A stretch of 5,857 nucleotides of DNA, from NCBI GenBank assembly GCA_937950415.1, contig CALFDL010000168.1, positions 1 to 5,857 of the forward strand. Direction: 5' to 3'. Below, in pieces: positions 1-5,791 of the stretch. The position numbers and the translations under genes were made by a program. Below the pieces are notes generated by a model. That model saw nothing but the letters and a program-made list of their open reading frames with translations, made no database searches and was not told the origin of the DNA. How positions within the stretch are numbered: position 1 is the stretch's first letter; every line of letters begins with the position of its first letter. This stretch comes from an uncultured Collinsella sp. GTDB taxonomy: Bacteria > Actinomycetota > Coriobacteriia > Coriobacteriales > Coriobacteriaceae.

Positions 1-44
1 CCGTCATCGCCGCTATAACCGTTACCTCACATGCCTCGGATGCC

Positions 45-686
45 ATGGTCGCTATCCCATTTTGGCTCGAGATGTTCGCTGTTGTCGCTGCATCGATCTC
101 AGGCGTGTTGGTCGCACGCGAGCACAAGCTCGACCTGGTGGGCGCGGTCGCACTTGCCGTGGGCTGTGGCCTGGGCGGCGGTCTTTTACGCGACATGACG
201 CTGCAGGTGGGCAACGTCTACATCCTCAACCAGCCGATGGCACTCCCGCTTTCCGTTGCCACGGCAGCCATCATCTACATTTTCCCGGCAATCGTCGACA
301 AGCCCGAAAAACTCATTCCCCTGCTCGACATCATCTCAGTCGGCATCTACGCCGCCACCGGAGCAGACAAGGCACTGGTCTACGGCTTTGCGCCGGCGGT
401 GTGCATCATGATGGGCTTTTTCACCGCGGTGGGCGGCGGCATGCTGCGCGACAGTTTTATGGGCGTGGTACCGGGCATTTTCCAGCGCACCAACTTCTAC
501 GCCATCGCAGCCATCGCCGGCTCGGCGAGCTATGTATGCCTTGTCATGAGCGGCGTCGTCAGCAACATCACCGCGTTGATCGTATGCGTTGCGGTAACCA
601 TGGGGCTGCGCTGGCTGTCGCTGCGTTTTGACATCAAAAGCCCCACCGAGGAAGACATCGCACGCTTCTTGCACCGTAAAAAGTAG
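45..686 (+). CDS. TRIC / UPF0126 family membrane channel protein (YicG/YadS-like)
   Basis: Predicted inner-membrane protein of the family called UPF0126, 'glycine transporter' domain, or prokaryotic TRIC (trimeric intracellular cation channel). Characterised relatives form trimeric monovalent-cation channels; the physiological substrate here is unknown. The 213-residue product is almost entirely hydrophobic helices, about seven, and shows the family's internal duplication. The signature GGGxxRD occurs twice, at residues 44-50 (GGGLLRD) and 130-136 (GGGMLRD), each at the end of a glycine-rich helix. The length matches the usual ~200-residue family size. The tail (about residues 195-213) is charged and cytoplasmic-looking. 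The ATG at 45 puts the first helix where the family has it, but no clear ribosome binding site precedes it, and the frame stays open to the left window edge. The true start could therefore lie upstream, outside the window. The next gene lies 106 bp downstream on the same strand. Family call is secure; start is moderate. Confidence 0.88.
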   Translation: MVAIPFWLEMFAVVAASISGVLVAREHKLDLVGAVALAVGCGLGGGLLRDMTLQVGNVYILNQPMALPLSVATAAIIYIFPAIVDKPEKLIPLLDIISVGIYAATGADKALVYGFAPAVCIMMGFFTAVGGGMLRDSFMGVVPGIFQRTNFYAIAAIAGSASYVCLVMSGVVSNITALIVCVAVTMGLRWLSLRFDIKSPTEEDIARFLHRKK

Positions 687-780
687 GTGGCGCGGGCTCA
701 TCCTTCGAAATGCAACCGAGAGGTTCTTTTAGAGCGCCCACGCGTTGGGTACCCTGTTAGGTGCATATCGAGCATCTGAC

Positions 781-786
781 GAAGGA
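781..786 (+). promoter_or_regulatory. Ribosome binding site deciding the start of the beta-helix membrane protein
   Basis: GAAGGA lies 6 nt before the ATG at 793. It supports that start over the in-frame TTG at 745, which would add 16 residues (reading GTLLGAYRAS...) in front of the signal peptide. Confidence 0.6.
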
Positions 787-792
787 TTCACT

Positions 793-1938
793 ATGCCCCA
801 CAATCAATTCCCGTCGACCCAGCGCCGTAAAGCGTGGGGCCGCATCACCATCCTATTCGCGCTCATCGCTCTGGCGCTCACCGCACTTCCCGCTACGGCT
901 CTTGCCGGCACGGACACAGCAGGCAACGTACTTGCAACCGACAATGACGCCACTCCGTCCGGCGTCGAAGGTGACCTGTACTGGGCAGGTCAGAGCCTCA
1001 ACCTGGACGACACCTCCATCGACCGCGATATCATCGCTGCAGGCGATACCCTCTCGATCCGCGACTGCACGGTGGGCGGCGCCGTTCGTCTTGCGGCGCG
1101 CACCATCGACATTGCCAAGACTACGGTTGATGGCAGCGTCACGGTCGTCGGTCAGCATGTCGTGCTCAATTCCGACAGCACCGCCAACTGCTTCTATGCG
1201 ATAGGCGAGACGGTTGCCCTGCGCGGCTCTACCAAGTCGGCAGCGCTCGCGGGCGATACGGTGACCATCGATGGCACCGTCGAGGGCGATGTCGAGGTCT
1301 GGGCCGACAAGCTCATCCTGGGCAAGAACGCCCACATCACCGGCACCGTGAACGCCCATGTTTCCGAGGACCCCGAGCGCGCCGCGGGAGCCGAGGTCGG
1401 CGCGCTCAAGATCGACCGCACCGAGAACGAGGATTCTTCCACCACTAACGATGTCATCGGCGGCATCGTCGCCGCGGCGCTCTCGACCTGCTTCATCGCT
1501 CTGCTGCTCGAGCTCGTCTTTCCGCGCGCGACCGCCAGCGCCGCCGGCATGCTCCACCAGCGCCCCATGCCCCTGTGGGTGAGCGGTCTTCTGGGCACGA
1601 TTGCTATCATCCCCGCCGTCCTACTGCTGATTATCTCTATCGCCGGTCTGTCGCTTGCCGGAGCCCTCATGTGCGGTGTCATTGGCATCGCGCTGGTGTC
1701 GAGTGCCTTTGCAGGGTGCGCGATTGCACGCATGGTCGGACACAGCCAGAACCGCTACGCCATGGCAGCCGCCGGCGGCGTGATCGCAGGCGCGCTTACG
1801 GCAATCCCCCTCGTAGGCGATTTCATCAGCGGCGTGGCCTTTGTCTTCACGCTCGGCTACGTTATCCAGATCATCTGGCGCAACGCCCACCTCAAGCCGC
1901 AGCAGCCGGCTAATACGCCGGAACTCCCCACCGCTTAG
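793..1938 (+). CDS. Exported bactofilin-like beta-helix protein with C-terminal membrane domain
   Basis: Protein of 381 residues from ATG 793. It opens with a classic signal peptide: basic residues 11-17 (RRKAWGR), a hydrophobic core at about 18-36, and a probable signal peptidase I site after ATALA near residue 38. Residues 55-190 are short repeating strands with glycine turns (SVTVVG, TVTIDGTVEGDVEVWADKLILG, ITGTV). This is the pattern of the right-handed beta-helix seen in bactofilins and related 'polymer-forming cytoskeletal' proteins. An acidic linker (about 191-220) leads to membrane segments at about 221-243, 262-288, 289-313 and 325-362, the last probably two helices. A short polar tail ends the protein. 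The inferred topology is an outward-facing beta-helix tethered to the membrane, unlike true cytosolic bactofilins. Similar architectures are annotated only as polymer-forming or hypothetical proteins; the function is unknown. It may act as an envelope scaffold, which is inference. It may be co-transcribed with the channel gene upstream, since no terminator is evident between them. Confidence 0.8.
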   Translation: MPHNQFPSTQRRKAWGRITILFALIALALTALPATALAGTDTAGNVLATDNDATPSGVEGDLYWAGQSLNLDDTSIDRDIIAAGDTLSIRDCTVGGAVRLAARTIDIAKTTVDGSVTVVGQHVVLNSDSTANCFYAIGETVALRGSTKSAALAGDTVTIDGTVEGDVEVWADKLILGKNAHITGTVNAHVSEDPERAAGAEVGALKIDRTENEDSSTTNDVIGGIVAAALSTCFIALLLELVFPRATASAAGMLHQRPMPLWVSGLLGTIAIIPAVLLLIISIAGLSLAGALMCGVIGIALVSSAFAGCAIARMVGHSQNRYAMAAAGGVIAGALTAIPLVGDFISGVAFVFTLGYVIQIIWRNAHLKPQQPANTPELPTA

Positions 1939-1946
1939 CCGCCAAC

Positions 1947-2001
1947 CACCACAAGGGGGACAGGCACCTTTGTGGTGATGCAAACGAACCTGTTCCCCTT
2001 G
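1947..2001. repeat. REP-like inverted repeat element with two competing hairpins
   Basis: Two interleaved inverted repeats are visible. Hairpin 1 pairs 1947-1957 with 1967-1977 (CACCACAAGGG with CCTTTGTGGTG), 11 pairs including one G-U, with a 9-nt loop. Hairpin 2 pairs 1952-1964 with 1989-2001 (CAAGGGGGACAGG with CCTGTTCCCCTTG), 13 pairs including one G-U, with a 24-nt loop. They share 1952-1957, so only one can form fully at a time. The element lies in the short gap between convergent genes, a typical site for REP (repetitive extragenic palindromic) sequences. The GGGGACAGGCACC core resembles intergenic palindromes linked to REP-associated tyrosine transposases (RAYTs). That link is from memory, not tested, and no RAYT gene is present here. 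Confidence 0.5.
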
Positions 2002-2007
2002 GACCAA

Positions 2008-2040
2008 AAAGGGCGCCGACCATTGCGGTCGACGCCCTTT
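2008..2040. terminator. Bidirectional intrinsic terminator between convergent genes
   Basis: The 14-nt arms 2008-2021 (AAAGGGCGCCGACC) and 2027-2040 (GGTCGACGCCCTTT) pair at 13 of 14 positions, with one C-A mismatch and a 5-nt loop ATTGC. On the minus strand the stem is followed by a T run (complement of the A run 2006-2010), giving a good terminator for typA, whose stop codon is 28 bp away. On the plus strand it is followed by CTTTCTTGTT, so it can also end transcripts from the beta-helix protein gene. Confidence 0.85.
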
Positions 2041-2067
2041 CTTGTTAGTCGTTATAAAGCCCAGCGC

Positions 2068-3906
2068 TTATTTGTTGACCTGGCCGGCGCGGACGGCAGC
2101 CTTCTTGCGGTCGGTGGCATTGAGCAGACGCTTGCGCAGGCGGATGTTCTTGGGAGTGATCTCGACCAGCTCGTCGTCGGCGATGTACTCCAGCGCCTCC
2201 TCCAGCGAGAAGGTGCGAGGCGGCACCAGCTGGACGGAGATATCAGAGGTCGAGGAACGCTGGTTGCCCAGGTTCTTGGTGCGGGCGATGTTGACGACCA
2301 TGTCGCCAGCCTTGCTGCGCTCACCCACGATCATGCCCTCGTAGCACTCGGTGCCCGGCTCAACAAACAGCTGGCCGCGCTCCTGCAGCGTACCCAGGGC
2401 ATAGGCAACGGCCTTCTCGGTGGTCATGGAGATCATAGCGCCGTTCTGACGGTTGCCGATCTCGCCGGCGTAGGGGCCATACTCCAAGAAGGTGTGGTAG
2501 AACACGCCCTCGCCGTGGGTGACGTTCATGATGCGGTTCTTAAGACCCATGATGCCGCGGGTCGGGATCTTGAACTCAAGGTGCGTCACGATGCCCGAGG
2601 TATCCATGCTCGTCATGATGCCGCCGGAGGTACCGAAGACCTCAACGACCTTGCCCGAATACTCGTCCGGGCACTCGACGACGGCCTGCTCGACGGGCTC
2701 CATCTTGTTGCCGTTCTCGTCCTTCTTAAACAGAACGCGGGGACGGCCAACCTGGAACTCAAAGCCCTCGCGACGCATGGACTCCATCAGAACGGACAGG
2801 TGCAGGATGCCGCGACCCGAGACCTCGACGCCGCTCTTGTCCTCGAGCTCCTCGATCTTCATGGTCACGTTGTTCTCGGCCTCGTTGAACAGGCGCTCCT
2901 TGAGCTGACGGGCGCCCACGATGTCGCCGTCGCGACCGACGAGCGGGGAGGTCGAAGCCTCAAAGACGATGGACAGAGTCGGCGGGTCGATCTCGATGGG
3001 CTCGAGCTCAACGGGGCTCTCGGGATCGGTGTAGACATCGCCGATATCGGTGCGGTCGATACCCACGACGGCGGCGATGTCGCCGGCGCCGACTTCCTGG
3101 CATTCGGTGCGGCCCAGGTAGTCGAAGGTAAAGAGCTGCTTGACGGTAGCGGTGGCGCTGGAGCCGTCGTTCTTCACAACCAGAATCTGGTCGCCCTGGT
3201 GAATGGCGCCGGAATACACGCGACCGATGCCGATACGGCCAACGAAGTTGGAGTGGTCGATGGTCACGCACTGCATGGCCAGCGGGGCGTTCTCGTCAAC
3301 CTCGGGAGCGGGCATGTCGTCGATGATCATATCAAGCAGCGGATACATGTCCATGTTGCCGTCGTTGGGGTCAAGACGGGCAAAGCCATTCATGGCGCTG
3401 GCGTAGACCACGTGCTCCATGGCGAACTCGAGCTGGTCGTCGGTGGCACCCAGGTCGGCCATAAGGTCCAGGCAGTCGTTGTAGGCCTTCTCGGGGTTGG
3501 CGCCCGGACGATCGATCTTGTTGATAACGATCATGATCTTGAGGCCGGTGTCGATAGCGTGACGCAGCACGAAGCGGGTCTGGGGCATGGGGCCCTCAAA
3601 GGCGTCGACCAGCAGCAGGGCGCCGTCGGCCATACGCAGCACGCGCTCGACCTCGCCGCCAAAGTCGGCGTGGCCCGGGGTGTCGATGACGTTGATCTTG
3701 ACGTCCTTGTACTCGATAGAGATGTTCTTGGCGAGAATCGTAATGCCGCGCTCGCGCTCCTGGTCGTTGGAATCCAGGACGCGGTCCTCGACCTGCTGGT
3801 TGGCACGGAAGGCGTCCGTGGCACGCAGGAGCTTGTCGACCATCGTCGTCTTGCCGTGGTCGACGTGAGCGATGATGGCGATGTTCCTCAGATTGTCTAC
3901 GCGCAT
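2068..3906 (-). CDS. typA: Ribosome-associated GTPase TypA/BipA
   Basis: Complete 612-residue translational GTPase of the EF-G-like TypA/BipA family (usual length about 600-615). It binds the 70S ribosome at the elongation-factor site and hydrolyses GTP. In other bacteria it is needed for growth under stress or cold and helps 50S assembly. All five G motifs are intact: G1 AHVDHGKT at 13-20, G2 GITI at 54-57, G3 DTPGH at 75-79 with the catalytic His79, G4 NKID at 129-132 and G5 SAM at 170-172. A beta-barrel domain II (about 205-300) follows, then EF-G-like domains III and V (about 305-490), including YGPYAGEIGNRQNGAM at 476-491. The family-specific C-terminal domain ends in ITPKNIRLRKRLLN (583-596). 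The ATG at 3906 (start of the minus-strand gene) has AGGGGA 5 nt upstream. It is the last minus-strand gene here and ends at a bidirectional terminator. Nothing is truncated or unusual. Confidence 0.98.
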   Translation of the reverse strand: MRVDNLRNIAIIAHVDHGKTTMVDKLLRATDAFRANQQVEDRVLDSNDQERERGITILAKNISIEYKDVKINVIDTPGHADFGGEVERVLRMADGALLLVDAFEGPMPQTRFVLRHAIDTGLKIMIVINKIDRPGANPEKAYNDCLDLMADLGATDDQLEFAMEHVVYASAMNGFARLDPNDGNMDMYPLLDMIIDDMPAPEVDENAPLAMQCVTIDHSNFVGRIGIGRVYSGAIHQGDQILVVKNDGSSATATVKQLFTFDYLGRTECQEVGAGDIAAVVGIDRTDIGDVYTDPESPVELEPIEIDPPTLSIVFEASTSPLVGRDGDIVGARQLKERLFNEAENNVTMKIEELEDKSGVEVSGRGILHLSVLMESMRREGFEFQVGRPRVLFKKDENGNKMEPVEQAVVECPDEYSGKVVEVFGTSGGIMTSMDTSGIVTHLEFKIPTRGIMGLKNRIMNVTHGEGVFYHTFLEYGPYAGEIGNRQNGAMISMTTEKAVAYALGTLQERGQLFVEPGTECYEGMIVGERSKAGDMVVNIARTKNLGNQRSSTSDISVQLVPPRTFSLEEALEYIADDELVEITPKNIRLRKRLLNATDRKKAAVRAGQVNK

Positions 3907-3925
3907 GTAGTTCCCCTATCTTCTA

Positions 3926-3954
3926 TCTATATACAACCGGCACGCGTATGCGAC
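3926..3954 (-). promoter_or_regulatory. Candidate promoter for typA
   Basis: In the AT-rich 117-bp gap upstream of typA, the minus strand carries TATAGA (3926-3931) as a -10 candidate. A weak -35 candidate GTCGCA (3949-3954) lies 17 nt upstream of it. This would give a short leader with AGGGGA (3912-3917) just before the start codon. The -35 matches the consensus at only three of six positions, so the call is tentative. The rest of the gap (about 3955-4023) shows no convincing hairpin or terminator, so readthrough from the upstream operon is also possible. Confidence 0.35.
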
Positions 3955-4023
3955 CCACCCAGCAATGCAACGCTCGGCGAGAATATTGAGCCTTTTACCG
4001 AAAACTCGTTTATTTTAGCGATT

Positions 4024-4473
4024 TTAGATGAGAGGGGTTTCCTCACCTGCAGGTTCAGGGTCGCTCCACATAAAACCATCGCCGGCGCCCATGCCCTCAT
4101 ACAGCACATATGCCGAAAAACCGCTCTCGAGCGTGGTTTCGAAGAAGCTCACGAGCAGGGCGTCGTGATAGCCGCCGTCAATTTCGACACAACCGGTGTA
4201 GCCGATGGCATAGCGGGCGATGCGGCCCAGCCCCTCGTCCTTAAGACCCATCTTGTGCTCGGAGATAAAGTTGGTGGCAGCCTCGAGGCATGCCTCCTCG
4301 CCATCTTCGTCGAGCGCCGCCAGATATCGGTTGGAAGCAGCGTCCTCGATCGCCACAACTACGCCCGGATTCTCACCGGCGGCGAGGTCGTCCAAGAACG
4401 CACCAATCAGGTCACACACCATGGCGTCGAGCTCGGCGGAGACGTTACCGGCGTCCTGCATATCCTGTGCCAT
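4024..4473 (-). CDS. Acidic soluble protein of unknown function
   Basis: I do not recognise this 149-residue protein. It has no signal peptide or membrane helix, so it should be cytosolic. It is strongly acidic. The first 30 residues look like an amphipathic helix (SAELDAMVCDLIGAFLDDL). A mixed alpha/beta core follows, containing IGYTGCVEID (90-99) and HDALLVSFFE (103-112). Near the end is a glycine- and acid-rich stretch, GMGAGDGFMWSDPEPAGEE (127-145), which could be a conserved signature but matches no motif I can name. The start ATG at 4473 has GGAAGG (4481-4486) 7 nt upstream. It begins 30 bp after the small membrane protein gene ends, on the same strand, so the two are probably co-transcribed. 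typA lies 117 bp downstream. The clear RBS, operon-like spacing and coding-like composition support it as a real gene; no function is offered. Confidence 0.75.
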   Translation of the reverse strand: MAQDMQDAGNVSAELDAMVCDLIGAFLDDLAAGENPGVVVAIEDAASNRYLAALDEDGEEACLEAATNFISEHKMGLKDEGLGRIARYAIGYTGCVEIDGGYHDALLVSFFETTLESGFSAYVLYEGMGAGDGFMWSDPEPAGEETPLI

Positions 4474-4503
4474 CTTTAGACCTTCCCATCGAGTCTGGCG
4501 TCG

Positions 4504-4860
4504 TTACAGTTCCTGTGCCTCGGCAGCGATCTTGGCGGCAGCGTCGCGGGCGCGCATCATATCCATCGCGCGCTTGTCGAGTACCTTGATCTGGCTGGTC
4601 AGCATTACTGCATCGACCACGCCCCAGATTACCAAGCCTGTTGAAATCGAAAACCCAAGCGCACCAACTGTACCACGAAGGCGCGAGCAGATTGCCGCGA
4701 CAAGGGCGGAGACGACAACCATCTTGATAAACGAGCCGCGGCGCTCGCGAAGCGTGCGGGCCTGCGTCACATAGGCAATGCGAGCCGCCTCAGAAGCCTC
4801 CGAGCGCATCTGGGCCTCGCGCGCAATGGCCGCCGCCTCAGCCGACATACCGCCGGCCAT
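4504..4860 (-). CDS. Small two-helix membrane protein of unknown function
   Basis: Unrecognised 118-residue protein from the ATG at 4860. Layout: an Ala/Glu/Arg-rich N-terminal helix (about 1-42), then two predicted membrane helices at about 45-60 (IKMVVVSALVAAICSR) and 64-87 (GALGFSISTGLVIWGVVDAVM). A charged, Ala-rich C-terminal helix (about 88-118, KVLDKRAMDMMRARDAAAKI) follows, possibly a coiled coil. Both ends are probably cytoplasmic. Start choice: ATG 4860 has GGAG (4870-4873) 9 nt upstream. The in-frame ATG at 4893 would add 11 residues and abuts the TAA stop of the upstream gene (TAAATG) but has no Shine-Dalgarno sequence, so it would depend on translational coupling. The neighbours are the nuclease gene upstream and the acidic protein 30 bp downstream; all three are probably one operon. 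The membrane topology is clear; the role is unknown. Confidence 0.72.
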   Translation of the reverse strand: MAGGMSAEAAAIAREAQMRSEASEAARIAYVTQARTLRERRGSFIKMVVVSALVAAICSRLRGTVGALGFSISTGLVIWGVVDAVMLTSQIKVLDKRAMDMMRARDAAAKIAAEAQEL

Positions 4861-4893
4861 CAGCGAACACTCCGCAACTCTGCCGCCCCGCAT

Positions 4894-5394
4894 TTAGAAG
4901 TCATCGGGGGAGAGCGTATGGACGAACTCGTCGAACTTCTCGAACTCCTGCTCGTCGTCGACTTCCTCGGCATGGGTGGAAACAGTGCCCAGGCGATTCA
5001 TGATGTCGTCCTCCACAAACATGGGGGCATTGCTGCGCACGGCAAGGGCAATGGCGTCACTGGGGCGGGCGTCGATCTTGCGCTCCTCGCCATCGGCCAG
5101 TACGACGATCGTCGCGTAGAACACCGGCGGCTCGGCGCGAACGATCTCGATGCGCTCGAGCTTGGCGCCCAGGGCGTCAACGGTATCGAGCAGCAGGTCA
5201 TGGGTAATCGGGCGCTCGGCGCGGCCGCTATCGATGCCGCGGCTGATGGCAGCAGCTTCAAACGAACCAGTCTGAATGGAAAGGGAACGCAGCGGCGCGG
5301 GCGAGTCCGATTTGCTGCTGCGCTCACGAAGTACGATAAGCGATGGCACGGGACCGGCGGCCATGACGATGGTCTCTATGTCGACGCGAACCAT
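4894..5394 (-). CDS. Bifunctional nuclease family protein (BFN, DUF151)
   Basis: Protein of 166 residues with a full BFN/DUF151 domain. Members are small, soluble proteins; a plant relative has been reported to cleave both DNA and RNA, but the bacterial role is poorly known. Diagnostic segments are ERPITHDLLLDTVDALGAKL (60-79), the FYATIVV strand (92-98), and the strongly conserved DARPSDAIALAVRSNAPMFV (108-127). An acidic tail ending in EFVHTLSPDDF resembles the PEDF-type ending of actinobacterial members. The usual PIWIG-like segment in the first third is replaced by LSIQTG (38-43). Start: ATG 5394 has GGAGGT (5400-5405) 5 nt upstream. An in-frame upstream codon at 5424 would add ten residues that do not match the family. 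The stop codon touches the next open frame, consistent with an operon led by this gene. Family call is firm; the enzymatic activity is inferred by family only. Confidence 0.93.
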   Translation of the reverse strand: MVRVDIETIVMAAGPVPSLIVLRERSSKSDSPAPLRSLSIQTGSFEAAAISRGIDSGRAERPITHDLLLDTVDALGAKLERIEIVRAEPPVFYATIVVLADGEERKIDARPSDAIALAVRSNAPMFVEDDIMNRLGTVSTHAEEVDDEQEFEKFDEFVHTLSPDDF

Positions 5395-5399
5395 GGAAC

Positions 5400-5405
5400 A
5401 CCTCC
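5400..5405 (-). promoter_or_regulatory. Strong ribosome binding site of the bifunctional nuclease gene
   Basis: The minus strand reads GGAGGT, a near-perfect Shine-Dalgarno sequence, 5 nt before the ATG at 5394. It fixes this start over the longer frame beginning at 5424. Confidence 0.85.
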
Positions 5406-5447
5406 GGTACGTAGCGGTTAACACGCGGCAGCCCGCCGCATTGAATA

Positions 5448-5480
5448 GCTATACTACCCAATCTTTCGCACAGCACACAA
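5448..5480 (-). promoter_or_regulatory. Candidate promoter for the nuclease operon
   Basis: The minus strand contains overlapping -10-like hexamers, TAGTAT (5451-5456) and TATAGC (5448-5453). TTGTGT (5475-5480) lies 18 nt upstream of the first as a partial -35. The position, between the tRNA terminator and the nuclease gene with a leader of about 50 nt, is sensible. The hexamers are weak matches and this is a guess from position and AT content. Confidence 0.28.
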
Positions 5481-5502
5481 AATCAAAGTAGTTAATTTGG
5501 GA

Positions 5503-5546
5503 CGGGGCTTTTTTGACTACTTTCAGTAGGTAAGAAAAAAGCCCCG
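5503..5546. repeat. Perfect 12-bp inverted repeat overlapping the tRNA terminator
   Basis: CGGGGCTTTTTT (5503-5514) and AAAAAAGCCCCG (5535-5546) are exact reverse complements separated by 20 nt. The spacer itself holds a small hairpin, CTACT (5517-5521) with AGTAG (5525-5529) around a TTC loop. The right arm (5541-5546) is also the downstream arm of the terminator hairpin, so the two structures compete. Confidence 0.75.
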
Positions 5547-5564
5547 AGGCAACGCCCCAGGGCT
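5535..5564 (-). terminator. Intrinsic terminator of the tRNA-Ala/tRNA-Ile transcript
   Basis: On the minus strand, AGCCCTGGGGC pairs with GCCTCGGGGCT around a GTT loop: 11 pairs, two of them G-U in RNA. Six T residues follow directly (complement of 5535-5540). It begins 15 nt beyond the CCA end of tRNA-Ile, making it a textbook terminator for the tRNA cluster and insulating the nuclease operon. Confidence 0.88.
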
Positions 5565-5578
5565 CTTCACGGTTTTGA

Positions 5579-5655
5579 TGGTGGACCTGACAAGATTCGA
5601 ACTTGTGACCTCCCGGTTATCAGCCGGACGCTCTAACCAACTGAGCTACAGGTCC
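5579..5655 (-). tRNA. tRNA-Ile (anticodon GAT)
   Basis: All four arms can be folded. The 7-bp acceptor stem is GGACCTG with CAGGTCC. The D arm carries AGCTCAGTTGGTTAGAGC. The anticodon stem TCCGG/CCGGG holds the loop CTGATAA with anticodon GAT in the expected place. The T loop is TTCGAAT. The discriminator base is A (complement of 5582), and the CCA end is encoded (complement of 5579-5581), giving 77 nt. It reads isoleucine codons ATC and ATT. The 5' end lies only 4 nt from the CCA of the upstream tRNA-Ala, so both must be cut from one precursor. Confidence 0.97.
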
Positions 5656-5659
5656 ATCA

Positions 5660-5735
5660 TGGTGGAGGTTAGGGGGATCGAACCCCTGACCTCAGGCTTG
5701 CAAAGCCCGCGCTCTCCCAGCTGAGCTAAACCCCC
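5660..5735 (-). tRNA. tRNA-Ala (anticodon TGC)
   Basis: 76-nt cloverleaf with encoded CCA (complement of 5660-5662). The acceptor stem GGGGGTT pairs with AACCTCC and includes a G3-U70 wobble, the classic identity element recognised by alanyl-tRNA synthetase. The anticodon stem CGGGC/GCCTG encloses the loop TTTGCAA with anticodon TGC. The T arm is AGGGGTTCGATCCCCCT. It is the leading gene of the Ala-Ile pair that follows the palindrome at 5747-5791. Confidence 0.97.
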
Positions 5736-5746
5736 ACGGAGACAGT

Positions 5747-5791
5747 AATAAACACCCCAGCGGCGACTCGGCTCTCGCTGGGGTGTTTATT
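5747..5791. terminator. Perfect 16-bp palindrome between tRNA genes, probable terminator
   Basis: AATAAACACCCCAGCG (5747-5762) and CGCTGGGGTGTTTATT (5776-5791) are exact reverse complements around a 13-nt loop. On the minus strand the stem ends in TTTATT, a moderate T-rich tail built into the stem itself. It sits 11 nt after the CCA end of the upstream tRNA-Ile copy and 11 nt before the start of tRNA-Ala. The most likely role is termination of the upstream tRNA transcript. An RNA-processing signal within a longer precursor is the alternative. Confidence 0.7.

Noticed and set aside
714..730. Small hairpin AACC-GAGA-GGTT followed by CTTTT, as a terminator after the channel gene
   Set aside because: A 4-bp stem and a short T run are too weak to call a terminator.
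745..792. TTG start at 745 extending the beta-helix protein by 16 residues
   Set aside because: It would put a polar stretch before the signal peptide and lacks a ribosome binding site, whereas ATG 793 has GAAGGA 6 nt upstream.
1972..4479. Very long plus-strand open frame (835 codons) antisense to typA and the acidic protein gene
   Set aside because: It is the mirror of well-supported minus-strand genes, a common side effect of GC-rich codon usage. Its product is low-complexity Val/Leu/Gly/Asp/His-rich text with no domain, and it begins inside the intergenic repeat.
4918..5421. Plus-strand open frame antisense to the bifunctional nuclease gene
   Set aside because: The minus-strand frame has a full BFN domain and a strong ribosome binding site; the antisense product has no recognisable features.
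5484..5580. T-box or other riboswitch in front of the nuclease gene, suggested by the alternative hairpins
   Set aside because: No T-box signature sequence or recognisable riboswitch core is present, and the terminator is adequately explained by the upstream tRNA genes.
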